From Prauserella endophytica (GTDB taxonomy: Bacteria; Actinomycetota; Actinomycetes; Mycobacteriales; Pseudonocardiaceae), in the NCBI RefSeq assembly GCF_005146945.1, contig NZ_SWMS01000032.1, positions 1 through 64,000 on the forward strand: 64,000 nt of DNA, written 5' to 3'. Within the stretch, counting starts at the first letter, position 1. Every line of letters begins with the position of its first letter. The notes beneath the pieces were generated by a model. The model was not told the origin of the DNA. It saw only the letters and a list, made by a program, of their open reading frames with translations, and searched no databases. Position numbers and translations under genes: made by a program. Of this stretch, positions 26,293 through 34,826 are shown piece after piece.

Positions 26293-26311
26293 TATATCTG
26301 CGGGGGCGCAC

Positions 26312-26734
26312 ATGGTTGCCACACCGGCCAGAACGGGCTGGGCCACCGCCGCGGCGGTGCTCTACGGGCTGTGGGGCGTGCTGCACGTCGGTCTCGGGGT
26401 CACGATGGTGGCCGGCGGGTTGTCCGCAGGGCTGCCGGATGAGGAGACGGCAGCCGAGAGCCTGATGTTCTTTCTCTGCGCCATCGTGTTCGGAGCGCAG
26501 GCCGTGGTGGTCGCGGTGACGCTGAACCGGGTCAACGACCGCGTCGGCCACTGGCTGAACCTGACGGTGCTCGGTGCGGTCGACCTCGCGTTCCTCGTTG
26601 TGCTCGTCCTGCCAGGCCACGTGGACCTGGCGGGTGGCCTTTCAGGGCCGCTGCTCTGGTTGCTCGCCGCGATCTGCTCGACGCTCGCGATGCGCGCGGG
26701 GACCCCTAGGGGCAACGGCCGGGTCTTCCCCTGA
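26312..26734 (+). CDS. Small four-helix membrane protein
   Basis: 140 residues with four predicted membrane helices (~12-35, 45-70, 80-102, 108-126). GGGGG lies just upstream of the ATG. No domain recognised. Its position opposite marR suggests it is the regulator's target. Might be a small efflux or stress membrane protein, but there is no direct evidence. Confidence 0.7.
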   Translation: MVATPARTGWATAAAVLYGLWGVLHVGLGVTMVAGGLSAGLPDEETAAESLMFFLCAIVFGAQAVVVAVTLNRVNDRVGHWLNLTVLGAVDLAFLVVLVLPGHVDLAGGLSGPLLWLLAAICSTLAMRAGTPRGNGRVFP

Positions 26735-26768
26735 TGCGGCCGGAAACCGGTTCTGCCATGGTCTGAGC

Positions 26769-27851
26769 ATGCCGATCGGACTGTTCCCGCGCGCGCGGGA
26801 CGCGGGCCTCGCACTCGGGATCACGGCGATCGTCGTCGGCGGCACGCTCGTGCACGTGGCGGCCGACGACTCCCCGGGCAGGCTCACCCTCTGGTCGTGG
26901 GCACTGCTGCTCGTCGCCTGCGCCGCGCTCGTCGTGCGCCGCCGGTACCCGGTGGCGGTGGCCGTGACGACGCTGGTGGCCTCGGGGCTCTACTACCCGT
27001 TCGTCGGCCCCGACGGGCCGATCGTGGTCACGTTCGTCGTCGCCCTCTACACGCTCGCGGCGTGCGGGCGCGTGCTCGTGGCGGCGGGGCTCGGCCTCGT
27101 CGCGCTCGCCGCCACCGCGTACGGGGAGTACCTCAGCCCGGTGCAGCACGTCGGCAACGCCGGGCTCGCCATGCTCACCGGCTGGCTCGTCGCGAGCATC
27201 GCGCTCGGCCGGGCCCGCCGGACCCACCTCGCCTACCTGCGGGAGGCCGAGGAGCGGGCCGCCACCGAGGAGCGGTTGCGCATCGCGCGGGAGCTGCACG
27301 ACGTGCTGGGCCACAACCTCTCGCTCATCAACGTGCAGGCGGGCGCCGCACTGCACCGCCCCGACGCCGAGACCTCGCGCGCCGCGCTCGAGGTGATCAA
27401 GCGGTCGAGCAAGGACACCCTGCGCGAGCTGCGCTCGACGCTCGGCGTGCTGCGCGGGGCCTCCGCCCCTGCGCCTGGACTGGCCACTTTGGACGAGCTG
27501 GCCGAGCAGGCGAGGGCCACCGGGCTGACCGTGGTCACCGAGGTGGACGGCGAACGCAAGCCGTTGCCGCCCGAACTGGACCTCACCGCCTACCGCCTCG
27601 TGCAGGAGGCGCTCACCAACGTGCGCAGGCACTCGGGCGCGAGCACGGCGACCGTCCGGATCAGCTACACCTCGCGGGACCTGCGCGTCGAGGTCACCGA
27701 CGACGGCAGGGGCGGCCGCGCCCAACCCGGCCACGGGATGCGGGGCATGAACGAGCGCGTGCGTGCGCTCGGCGGCGACCTCACCGCGGGCGGCCAGGCA
27801 GGCGGCGGATTCCGGGTGAGCGCACGGCTTCCGCAGGGAGCGGGCGTATGA
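26769..27851 (+). CDS. NarL-type two-component sensor histidine kinase
   Basis: 360 residues: N-terminal membrane region with 5-6 helices (~10-150), HisKA_3 dimerisation segment with phospho-acceptor His in RIARELHDVLGHNLSLI, and HATPase_c with DDGRGG and GHGMRGM motifs near the C-terminus. Its stop overlaps the response regulator start (ATGA). The signal is unknown; the adjacent MMPL transporter is the most likely target. Confidence 0.92.
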   Translation: MPIGLFPRARDAGLALGITAIVVGGTLVHVAADDSPGRLTLWSWALLLVACAALVVRRRYPVAVAVTTLVASGLYYPFVGPDGPIVVTFVVALYTLAACGRVLVAAGLGLVALAATAYGEYLSPVQHVGNAGLAMLTGWLVASIALGRARRTHLAYLREAEERAATEERLRIARELHDVLGHNLSLINVQAGAALHRPDAETSRAALEVIKRSSKDTLRELRSTLGVLRGASAPAPGLATLDELAEQARATGLTVVTEVDGERKPLPPELDLTAYRLVQEALTNVRRHSGASTATVRISYTSRDLRVEVTDDGRGGRAQPGHGMRGMNERVRALGGDLTAGGQAGGGFRVSARLPQGAGV

Positions 27852-28522
27852 TCCGCGTTCTGCTCGCCGACGACCAGACGCTCGTGCGTGCGGGCTTCAG
27901 GTCCATCCTGGACGGTGAGGACGACATCTCCGTCGTCGCCGAGGCCGCCGACGGGGAGCACGCGGTGCGGCTCGCCCGCGAGCACCGGCCGGACGTCGTG
28001 CTCATGGACGTCCAGATGCCGGGCACCGACGGCCTGGAGGCCACGCGCCGCATCGCCGGGGACGAACGGCTCGCCGGGGTCAAGGTCGTCATCCTCACCA
28101 CCTACGACGTCGACGAGTACGTCTACGGCGCGCTGCGGGCCGGTGCGAGCGGGTTCCTCGTCAAGGACACCGAACCCGTCGAGCTGCTGCAGGCCGTGCG
28201 CGTGGTCGCGCGAGGGGACGCGCTGCTGGCGCCCTCGGTGACCCGCAGGCTCATCGCGGAGTTCGCCGGGCGCGTCTCGCGGCCGGAGCCGAGCCCGAGG
28301 CTGAACTCGCTGACCGAGCGCGAGCGCGAGGTCATGGCGCTGGTCGCCGCGGGACTGTCCAACGACGAGATAGCCGACCGCCTCGTGCTCTCGCCCGCGA
28401 CCGCCAAGACCCACGTCAGCCGCATCATGACCAAGCTGGCCGTCCGCGACCGCGCGCAGCTCGTGGTGCTCGCCTACGAGTCGGCCATGATCACTCCCGG
28501 TTGGCTGAATCAACCCAGGTAG
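27848..28522 (+). CDS. LuxR/NarL-family response regulator
   Basis: 224 residues: receiver domain with phospho-acceptor Asp in VVLMDVQMPG and conserved Lys in FLVKDTEP, then a LuxR-type helix-turn-helix (LTEREREVMALVAAGLSN, with AKTHVSRIMTKL as recognition helix). Cognate partner of the kinase immediately upstream by translational coupling. About 95 nt precede the next gene. Confidence 0.94.
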   Translation: MIRVLLADDQTLVRAGFRSILDGEDDISVVAEAADGEHAVRLAREHRPDVVLMDVQMPGTDGLEATRRIAGDERLAGVKVVILTTYDVDEYVYGALRAGASGFLVKDTEPVELLQAVRVVARGDALLAPSVTRRLIAEFAGRVSRPEPSPRLNSLTEREREVMALVAAGLSNDEIADRLVLSPATAKTHVSRIMTKLAVRDRAQLVVLAYESAMITPGWLNQPR

Positions 28523-28617
28523 TACGGGATCTCCCGCAGGGGACGACCTGTGTGGTACGCCGGTTCGGCACCCGTGCCGGACGCGCCGGGGCATACCGTC
28601 GGCGGACGCTGCCTCGC

Positions 28618-30729
28618 ATGAACACACCAACGTCAGCACCGAGCCGGCTCACCCGGCTCGCCGCCTGGGCACAGCGGCGGCACTGGCTCGCACTGGGCCT
28701 CTGGCTCGTGGTGCTCGCCGCGATCACCGTCACCTCCCAGGTGGTCGGCGCGGACTACCACGACGACCACTCGCTGCCCGGAACCGAATCGCAGCAGGTG
28801 ATCGAGACCTTCGAGGAGCACGCGCCCGCGCAGCGGGGGGAGACCGTGCAGGTCGTGCTCGCCCACGACCAGGGCGTCGCCGCCCAGCGCGACCGCGTCG
28901 ACGCGCTGCTCGCCGAGGTCTCCCGGATGCCCCACGTCGCGGGCGTGCAGAGCCCGTTCACCACGCCCGGGGCCGTATCGCCCGACGGCACCGTCGCCTA
29001 CGCCACCGTCGCGCTCGACCCGGACACCCCTGCCGAGGACGTCCGCTCGCTCATCGAAACCGGGCAAACCGCGGCCGGTGACGGGCTGCGGGTCGCCCTC
29101 GGCGGCGACCCGGTGAGGGAGGCCGAGGAGGGAGGAGGCGGCGCCGCCGAGGGCGCCGGGATCCTCGCCGCACTGGTGATCCTGGTCTTCATGTTCGGCT
29201 CGCTGCTCGCCGCCGCCGTTCCCATCGTCACCGCGGTGCTCGCGGTCGGCAGCACCATCGGCGCGATCGCGCTCGTCTCGTGGGTCGTCGACATGCCGTC
29301 CTACGCGCCACCGCTGATGATGCTCGTCGGCATCGGGGTCGGCATCGACTACGCGTTGCTGATCTTCTCGCGCTACCGGAGTGAGCTGCTGTCGGGCCGG
29401 GACCGTGAGCATGCCGCGCGCGTCGCGCTCGACACGGCGGGCCGCTCGGTGCTCTTCGCGGGTTGCACGGTGATCATCGCGCTGCTCGGCCTGCTCGCGC
29501 TGGGGCTCGGCTCGCTTCGCGGGGTCGCCTTCGCCGTCGCGCTGACCGTGCTGGTCACGATGGCCGCGTCCGTCACGCTGCTGCCCGCGCTGCTCACCGT
29601 GTTCGGGCGGCGCATCGAGCGCAGGATCAGGTCCCGCGCGAGCCGCCGTGTCCACGGGCAGCGGTGGCGGGCGCTCGCCGGTGCGGTGCAGCGGCGGCCC
29701 GTGGTGTCGCTGGTGGTGCCGGTCGCCCTGCTCGGTGCGCTGTCGCTGCCCGCGCTGGACATGCGGCTCGGCTTCGCCGACGCGGGCACGGAGGCGGAGG
29801 GATCCACGACCCGCGAGGCGTACGACCTGCTCGCCGAGGGCTTCGGCCCCGGCGTCAACGGGCCGCTGATCGTCGTGTCCGAAGGGGACAGTGGATCGTT
29901 ACGTCAGGCGGTCGAATCCACGCCGGGCGTCGCGAGCGCGACACCGCCGCAGTCGCTGTCCGGCGGCGTGTCCACGATGCTCGTGTTCCCCGACAGCGCA
30001 CCCCAGGACGCGGCGACGCATGAGCTCGTCGAGCGGCTGCGCACCGACGTCCTGCCTGACGTCGCCGAGCGGACCGGCGCGTCCTACCTCGTCGGCGGGT
30101 CGGTGGCGGCGGCCGACGACTTCGCCGGCGAGGTGAGCGAACGGCTGCCGCTGTTCATTCTCGTGGTGGTGGGCCTGTCGGCCCTGCTGCTCGCGGCGGT
30201 GTTCCGATCGCTGCTGATCCCGCTCAAGGCGGCCGTGCTGAACCTGCTCAGCATCGGCGCGAGCCTCGGCGTCGTCACGCTCGTGTTCGGACAGGGGCTG
30301 TTCGGCGTGCAGGAGGGCCCCATCGAGGCGTTCGTGCCGGTGATGATCTTCGCGATCGTGTTCGGGCTTTCGATGGACTACGAGGTGTTCCTCGTCGCCC
30401 GCATGCACGAGGAGTGGCGGCGCACGCGCGACGCGGCACACGCCGTGCGAGAGGGGCTCGCCGGCACCGGCGGGGTCATCACCGCGGCGGCGGCGATCAT
30501 GATCGTGGTGTTCGGCGCGTTCGTGCTCAGCCCGGACCGGATGCTCCAGCAGTTCGGGCTCGGCCTGGCCGTGGCGGTGCTGCTCGATGCGTTCGTGATC
30601 CGCTGCCTGATCGTGCCCGCAGTGATGCGCCTGTTCGGCGAGCGGGCCTGGTGGTTGCCGAGGCGGCTCGACCGGGCGTTGCCCAACGTCCGGCTGGAGC
30701 ACGACGAGCGGGTGGGCGTCAGCTCGTGA
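28618..30729 (+). CDS. MMPL/RND-family membrane transporter
   Basis: 703 residues from ATG 28618. One N-terminal helix, a large extracytoplasmic loop, then a helical bundle; a second loop and helical bundle repeat the pattern (~11-12 membrane helices). Typical motifs include MMLVGIGVGIDYALLIFSRYR in the first half and FGLSMDYEVFLVARMHEEW in the second, with the Asp-Tyr pairs used for proton coupling. Related proteins export lipids or drugs. Probably controlled by the upstream two-component system. Its end overlaps the convergent VOC gene by 11 nt. Confidence 0.92.
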   Translation: MNTPTSAPSRLTRLAAWAQRRHWLALGLWLVVLAAITVTSQVVGADYHDDHSLPGTESQQVIETFEEHAPAQRGETVQVVLAHDQGVAAQRDRVDALLAEVSRMPHVAGVQSPFTTPGAVSPDGTVAYATVALDPDTPAEDVRSLIETGQTAAGDGLRVALGGDPVREAEEGGGGAAEGAGILAALVILVFMFGSLLAAAVPIVTAVLAVGSTIGAIALVSWVVDMPSYAPPLMMLVGIGVGIDYALLIFSRYRSELLSGRDREHAARVALDTAGRSVLFAGCTVIIALLGLLALGLGSLRGVAFAVALTVLVTMAASVTLLPALLTVFGRRIERRIRSRASRRVHGQRWRALAGAVQRRPVVSLVVPVALLGALSLPALDMRLGFADAGTEAEGSTTREAYDLLAEGFGPGVNGPLIVVSEGDSGSLRQAVESTPGVASATPPQSLSGGVSTMLVFPDSAPQDAATHELVERLRTDVLPDVAERTGASYLVGGSVAAADDFAGEVSERLPLFILVVVGLSALLLAAVFRSLLIPLKAAVLNLLSIGASLGVVTLVFGQGLFGVQEGPIEAFVPVMIFAIVFGLSMDYEVFLVARMHEEWRRTRDAAHAVREGLAGTGGVITAAAAIMIVVFGAFVLSPDRMLQQFGLGLAVAVLLDAFVIRCLIVPAVMRLFGERAWWLPRRLDRALPNVRLEHDERVGVSS

Positions 30730-31105
30730 GCACCTCGTGCAGGCACAGCACGTTGCCCTCGGTGTCGTGGAACCACGCGGCGCGCTCGTCGCCCATGGTC
30801 GCGATGTGGTCCACGGTCCTGAGGTCGTCGCTGTCGAAGTCGTCGAACCTGACGCCGTGACGCTCGAGCTCCTTGATCTCGGCGGGCAGGTCGGTGACCT
30901 CGAAGCTGAGTGCGGTGTGCTCGCTCTGCGTGCCCTCGGGCATGGGCCGCAGGGCGAGCACGTCGCCGGCCCCGGCGGCGAAGTAGACCGAGCCGTCGGG
31001 GCCCGTGCCGGTGCGCTTCAGTCCCAGCGACTCGGCGTAGAACCGGCCCGCGCGCTCGACGTCGGTCACCGGCAGCAGTGTCGTGACGGGCGATGTGGTG
31101 AGCAT
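30719..31105 (-). CDS. VOC-superfamily (glyoxalase/bleomycin resistance-like) protein
   Basis: 128 residues from ATG 31105 with GAGGAGG upstream. A single VOC module (LPVTDVERAGRFYAESLGL ... AAWFHDTEGNVLCLHEV) gives the paired beta-alpha-beta-beta-beta fold. It follows a marR gene by ~70 nt on the same strand and probably shares its transcript. Metal-dependent enzyme or binding protein for a small toxic compound; substrate unknown. Confidence 0.85.
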   Translation of the reverse strand: MLTTSPVTTLLPVTDVERAGRFYAESLGLKRTGTGPDGSVYFAAGAGDVLALRPMPEGTQSEHTALSFEVTDLPAEIKELERHGVRFDDFDSDDLRTVDHIATMGDERAAWFHDTEGNVLCLHEVLTS

Positions 31106-31175
31106 GATGACCTCCTCGCCGCCATGCTCCGCCGCCGTTTCCGCTGGTGACAACGGCTGTTCCCGGTGCGGTTTT

Positions 31176-31631
31176 TCAGTCGGCGCCGTTGACCTCGCGC
31201 AGCGTTCGCATGGCTTCGGCGAGTGACTCGGACGCCTGCGGGCCGAGCGGTTCGAGGACGGTCCTGCGCAGGATGTCGGCGCACGCCTTGCGTGCCTGTT
31301 CGGCGACATCGAGCCCGTGTTCGGTGAGGCACGCGTAGGTGACGCGGCGATCGTCCGCACTGGGTACCCGGCAGATGAGGTCGGCGGCGGCGAGACGGTC
31401 GGCGACCTTGGTGAACCCGCCGCTGGAGAGCGCCGCCTCCTTGGCGAGCCGGGTCATCGGCATGCGGTGATCGGGGGAACGGACGAGTCTGAGGATGATG
31501 TCGAACGAGGCCGGGGCGAGGCCGAACCGCTCGGCGATCTCGCCCATCAGCCGGTCCTGGGTGGCCAGGTATCCCTCGATGACCAGGCCCCACCAGGTCA
31601 CGATCTCGTCGTCGTCGGGTTCGGTCGGCAC
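31176..31631 (-). CDS. MarR-family regulator, MhqR-like by context
   Basis: 151 residues from GTG. Winged helix MTRLAKEAALSSGGFTKVADRL with wing RVPSADDRRVTYA. Divergent from a ring-cleaving dioxygenase/hydrolase pair, with the palindrome ATCTTGCGCGCGAGAT between. Bacillus MhqR, a MarR repressor of quinone-responsive VOC dioxygenase and hydrolase genes, binds ATCTCG...CGAGAT-type sites, so this is proposed as its counterpart. Confidence 0.85.
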   Translation of the reverse strand: MPTEPDDDEIVTWWGLVIEGYLATQDRLMGEIAERFGLAPASFDIILRLVRSPDHRMPMTRLAKEAALSSGGFTKVADRLAAADLICRVPSADDRRVTYACLTEHGLDVAEQARKACADILRRTVLEPLGPQASESLAEAMRTLREVNGAD

Positions 31632-31666
31632 GCCCCGAGTGTACCGCAGTTGTCTTCCGGAAATAT

Positions 31667-31682
31667 ATCTTGCGCGCGAGAT
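31667..31682. promoter_or_regulatory. MhqR-like operator
   Basis: ATCTTGCGCGCGAGAT, a near-perfect palindrome (one mismatched pair) between divergent marR and dioxygenase genes. The outer ATCT/AGAT half-sites match those described for MhqR of Bacillus. Confidence 0.55.
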
Positions 31683-31727
31683 GTTATGGGGTTAGCTTTG
31701 AAGCACCCGCTCCCAAGGAGGGACGCC

Positions 31728-32693
31728 ATGTCGTTCAAGACCAGCGGCCTGCACCACGTCACCGCGATCGGCGGAGACCCGCAGCGCAACGCCGACTTCT
31801 ACCTGCGCACGCTGGGGTTGCGGCTGGTGAAGACCACCGTCAACTTCGACGACCCGGGTACCTACCACCTCTACTACGGCGACGAGTCCGGCAAACCGGG
31901 CACGCTGCTCACGTTCTTCCCCTGGCGCGACGCGCCCAGCGGCCGGATCGGCACCGGTCAGGCCACCACCACGTCGTTCTCGGTGCCCGAGCACTCGCTC
32001 GGCTGGTGGAAGCAGCACCTCGAGGTCTCCGGCGTGACGACGAGCGAGGTCACCAGTCGCGACGAGGAGGAGGTGCTCACCTTCCGCGACCCCGACGGCC
32101 TTCAGCTCGCGCTCGTCGCCCACCAGCAGGGCGACCCCCGCGACCCGTGGGACACGGCGCTGGTGCCTGGTGAGCACGCCATCCGCGGCCTGCACTCCGT
32201 GACCATGTCGGTGTCGCGCGAGGACGCCACGGCGGGCACGCTCACCGAGGACCTCGGGCTGACGTTCTCCGAGCAGGACAGCAACCGCTTCCGGTTCACC
32301 GCGGGCGACGGCGGCCCGGGCGCGATGGTGGACGTGCTGGTGACGCCCGACGCGCCGAAGGGCCTGGTCGCCGCGGGCACCGTGCACCACGTCGCGTGGC
32401 GGGCCCCGGACGAGGAGACCCAGGTCGGCTGGCGGGAGGCCCTGGTCGACTGCGGGGTGGGCGTCACGTCCATCCTCGACCGCCAGTACTTCCGGTCGAT
32501 CTACTTCCGTGAGCCGGGCGGCACGCTGCTGGAGATCGCCACCGACCAGCCGGGCTTCTCGATCGACGAGCCGCTGCTGGAGCTGGGCCGTGCGCTCAAG
32601 CTGCCGCCGTGGCTGGAGCCCAACCGCGAGCAGATCGAGGCGACGTTGCCGAAGCTCGACCTGCCCAGCGAGAACAACCCGGTGCGGGTATGA
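31728..32693 (+). CDS. Ring-cleaving dioxygenase (VOC family), MhqA/E/O-like
   Basis: 321 residues made of two VOC modules: the first begins GLHHVTAIGGDPQRNADFY, the second at about residue 145 (IRGLHSVTMSVS). Conserved metal ligands fit GLHHV, HHVAW and PGGTLLEIATD. Members are annotated as extradiol-type dioxygenases; in Bacillus the MhqA/E/O relatives protect against hydroquinones and catechols. AAGGAGGG precedes the ATG. Overlaps the hydrolase by ATGA. Confidence 0.9.
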   Translation: MSFKTSGLHHVTAIGGDPQRNADFYLRTLGLRLVKTTVNFDDPGTYHLYYGDESGKPGTLLTFFPWRDAPSGRIGTGQATTTSFSVPEHSLGWWKQHLEVSGVTTSEVTSRDEEEVLTFRDPDGLQLALVAHQQGDPRDPWDTALVPGEHAIRGLHSVTMSVSREDATAGTLTEDLGLTFSEQDSNRFRFTAGDGGPGAMVDVLVTPDAPKGLVAAGTVHHVAWRAPDEETQVGWREALVDCGVGVTSILDRQYFRSIYFREPGGTLLEIATDQPGFSIDEPLLELGRALKLPPWLEPNREQIEATLPKLDLPSENNPVRV

Positions 32694-33301
32694 CCGCGCT
32701 GTCGCTCGACCACAGGTTCGTGGAGGGCGAGGACGACGCGCCGGTGCTCCTGCTGCTGCACGGCACGGGCAGCAACCCGGACGACATCCTCGCCCTCGGC
32801 AAGGAGCTGAGCCCGTCGTCGCCGATGCTCGCACCGGCGGGCCCGGTGTCCGAGCACGGCGCGGCGCGCTGGTTCCGCAGGCTCGCGGAAGGTGTCTTCG
32901 ACACCGAGGACGTGCTGTTCCGGGCCGAGCAGCTCGCCGAGTTCGTGCTCGCGGCGCGGCGGGAGTACGGGCTCGGGGACCGCAGGTTGGTGGCGGCCGG
33001 GTTCTCCAACGGCGCCAACATCGCGGCGGCGGTGACGCTGCTGCGGCCGGACGTGCTGACCGAGGCGGCGTTGTTCGCCGCGATGCTCCCGGTGCCCGAT
33101 CCGCCTTCCCGTCCCCTGAGCGGAACCCGCGTTTTCCTCTCCAACGGCAGGCAGGACCCGATGGCCCCGCTGGCGTCGAGTGAGCGGCTCGTGGCGCTGC
33201 TGCGGGAACGTTCCGCGGAGGTCACCGAGAACTGGCATCACGGCGGCCACCAGATCACCCTGGCCGGCCTCGAAGCCGCGAGGACCTGGCTGACCCCCTG
33301 A
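32690..33301 (+). CDS. MhqD-like alpha/beta hydrolase (carboxylesterase)
   Basis: 203 residues of the phospholipase/carboxylesterase type. Oxyanion region LLLHGTGSNPDD, nucleophile Ser in GFSNGANIA, acid Asp in NGRQDPMAP, His in HHGGHQIT. MhqD is the usual partner of an MhqE dioxygenase, and the two genes here are translationally coupled in the same order. Probably hydrolyses products of quinone or catechol detoxification. Confidence 0.88.
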   Translation: MTALSLDHRFVEGEDDAPVLLLLHGTGSNPDDILALGKELSPSSPMLAPAGPVSEHGAARWFRRLAEGVFDTEDVLFRAEQLAEFVLAARREYGLGDRRLVAAGFSNGANIAAAVTLLRPDVLTEAALFAAMLPVPDPPSRPLSGTRVFLSNGRQDPMAPLASSERLVALLRERSAEVTENWHHGGHQITLAGLEAARTWLTP

Positions 33302-33323
33302 GCCAGGTCCTCGCCCCTGCAGT

Positions 33324-33427
33324 AGTGAAGGCCACCATGCCTGCGCCCGACCGTCTCCCACCACCACCCAAACGGAGACGCTGCGCGCCGCAGTGTTGAT
33401 TCCCACGCAGTGATGGTGGCCTTCACT
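33324..33427. repeat. Dispersed hairpin repeat, copy B (with long loop)
   Basis: AGTGAAGGCCACCAT (33324-33338) and its exact complement (33413-33427), separated by ~74 nt, against 19-25 nt between the arms in the other copies. Flanking bases (TGCAGT.../...GCA) extend the match. It lies right after the mhqED-like operon and occupies most of the 293-nt gap before the next gene; the rest of that gap shows nothing else. Confidence 0.8.
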
Positions 33428-33594
33428 GCATTTGGGTTAACCCACCCGAGCATGATCCATTCGCGGTTCGCATTCCGGGCGAATGTCCGAATTGGTGCGG
33501 CTCAACGGACTAAGCGGCAATGCGCGATTCGGGGCCGCTGCTTTTTCGCGAACTATGCTGTTTACGCTTTCGGAGGCTCGGGGGAAGGTGCACG

Positions 33595-33705
33595 ATGAAC
33601 TTCGGTGACATGGTCGACTGCCCGCGCTGCCACGGCTCGGGGCTCGGACCCAACCGAAAGGACCCTTGTGGCAACTGCGGAGGACTCGGGCAGGTCCCGA
33701 AGTAG
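33595..33705 (+). CDS. 36-residue zinc-knuckle-like protein
   Basis: Tiny protein MNFGDMVDCPRCHGSG... with CPRCHGSGLG and CGNCGGLGQ, i.e. two CxxCxGxG repeats as in the DnaJ zinc-binding domain. GGAAGG lies 8 nt before the ATG, and the frame is distinct from the overlapping gene. Probably binds one Zn ion through four Cys. Function unknown; perhaps an RNA- or protein-binding knuckle. Confidence 0.65.
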   Translation: MNFGDMVDCPRCHGSGLGPNRKDPCGNCGGLGQVPK

Positions 33706-33994
33706 CGCGGGCGAGGACTGCCCGCTCTGCCACGACACCGGCACCTTGTCCTGGCAGCAGCCGCAGCCGACCTCCGGCGTGCTCCGCACGATCGAGATGC
33801 CCTGCCCCCACGGGTGTGGCGAGCACTGGAAACACCCAGAGGCCGAACGCGACCGCGTGGTCGAACAGCCGGACACCACCCCCGACCGGGTCCGGGGCAA
33901 CGCGGACGAGGCCAACAGCATCGGCGCCGAGTTCATCAAGGGTGCGCTGCGGAACTGGGGTTTCCTCGACGGCGAGCAGGACCGTCCGAAGTAG
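33668..33994 (+). CDS. Hypothetical Cys-containing protein
   Basis: 108 residues from GTG 33668 with AAAGGA 5 nt upstream, overlapping the 36-residue gene by 38 nt. CPLCHDTG and MPCPHGCGEHW supply two Cys/His clusters, again DnaJ-zinc-finger-like, so it is probably a paralogue or partner of the preceding small protein. C-terminal part (NSIGAEFIKGALRNWGFLD) is helical. Not otherwise recognised. Confidence 0.7.
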   Translation: MATAEDSGRSRSSAGEDCPLCHDTGTLSWQQPQPTSGVLRTIEMPCPHGCGEHWKHPEAERDRVVEQPDTTPDRVRGNADEANSIGAEFIKGALRNWGFLDGEQDRPK

Positions 33995-34017
33995 TACGGG
34001 CAAGTAACATCCCCTGC

Positions 34018-34758
34018 GTGGACTCGGAAGACTTGGTGCAACGTGCCGGCAGGATCGCGGGCTGGGCCGCGCGCACGGGCTACTCGCTCGGCAGGCGGCT
34101 GCCCGGCGCCGACAGCGCCGAACGGAGCCTGCGGACGCTCGAGCAGAAGGCCCTCGGGGAGCTGCGCCGACGCCTCGAAGGCGCTGGCGACCCCTACCTC
34201 GCCACGCTCAACCAGGCGCCGTCGACCGGCAGAAACCTCACCAACGGCCAGGTGAAGGGCCGCGCGGTCACCGTCGTGACGCCCGACGAGCCGCTGCGCG
34301 TCGCCATGGCCGAGCTGCTGAACCGGTCCACCGGCCTCGACCGCGACCGCTCCCGCGACTACCTCTACGCGGTCATCCTCCGCCAGCTGACGCCCGACGA
34401 GGCCCGCATCCTGGCCGCGCTCGCCGACGGTTCGCCGTTCCCGCTGGTGGACGTCGCCGAGCGCACCGGCCTCGGCGGCGCGGGACGGGTCGTGCTCCGC
34501 AACGCCTCGACCGTCGGCAAGGCGGCCGGGGTGACCCTGCTCGACCACGTGCCCGCCTACGTCACCCGGCTCGTCGGCCTCGGCCTGGCCGACATCGACG
34601 AGGAGGCGCCCGCGCTGAGCACGCAGTACGAGATCCTGCTGACCGACGACACGGTGCGGGCGGCCGAGCAGCTGGTCAAGCGGCCGCGGTTCGTCCGGCG
34701 CACCGTGCGGATCTCGCCGCTCGGGGTGAGCTTCTGGCAGGCCTGCGCGCCGAAGTGA
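34018..34758 (+). CDS. Abi-alpha (DUF4393)-like protein
   Basis: 246 residues from GTG 34018. The stretch LRQLTPDEARILAALADGSP and the ending VRISPLGVSFWQACAP resemble the Abi_alpha/DUF4393 family, some members of which are linked to abortive phage infection. The N-terminal ~60 residues are helical with a Gly/Arg-rich segment. No partner toxin or phage gene is adjacent. Family assignment is from memory of motifs and needs a profile search. Confidence 0.65.
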   Translation: MDSEDLVQRAGRIAGWAARTGYSLGRRLPGADSAERSLRTLEQKALGELRRRLEGAGDPYLATLNQAPSTGRNLTNGQVKGRAVTVVTPDEPLRVAMAELLNRSTGLDRDRSRDYLYAVILRQLTPDEARILAALADGSPFPLVDVAERTGLGGAGRVVLRNASTVGKAAGVTLLDHVPAYVTRLVGLGLADIDEEAPALSTQYEILLTDDTVRAAEQLVKRPRFVRRTVRISPLGVSFWQACAPK

Positions 34759-34826
34759 GTGCGGGTGCGATCCGGTGGCCGTCATGTGATCATGGTCACC
34801 CACATCGGTGAGGATGTTGGTGGTGC

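Noticed and set aside
26048-26311. N-terminal extension of the small membrane protein
   Set aside because: It would read antisense through marR and its operator; ATG 26312 has a ribosome binding site.
33324-33427. CRISPR-like repeat or IS end
   Set aside because: Only one inverted pair, no spacers, no transposase and no target-site duplication; grouped with the dispersed hairpin family.
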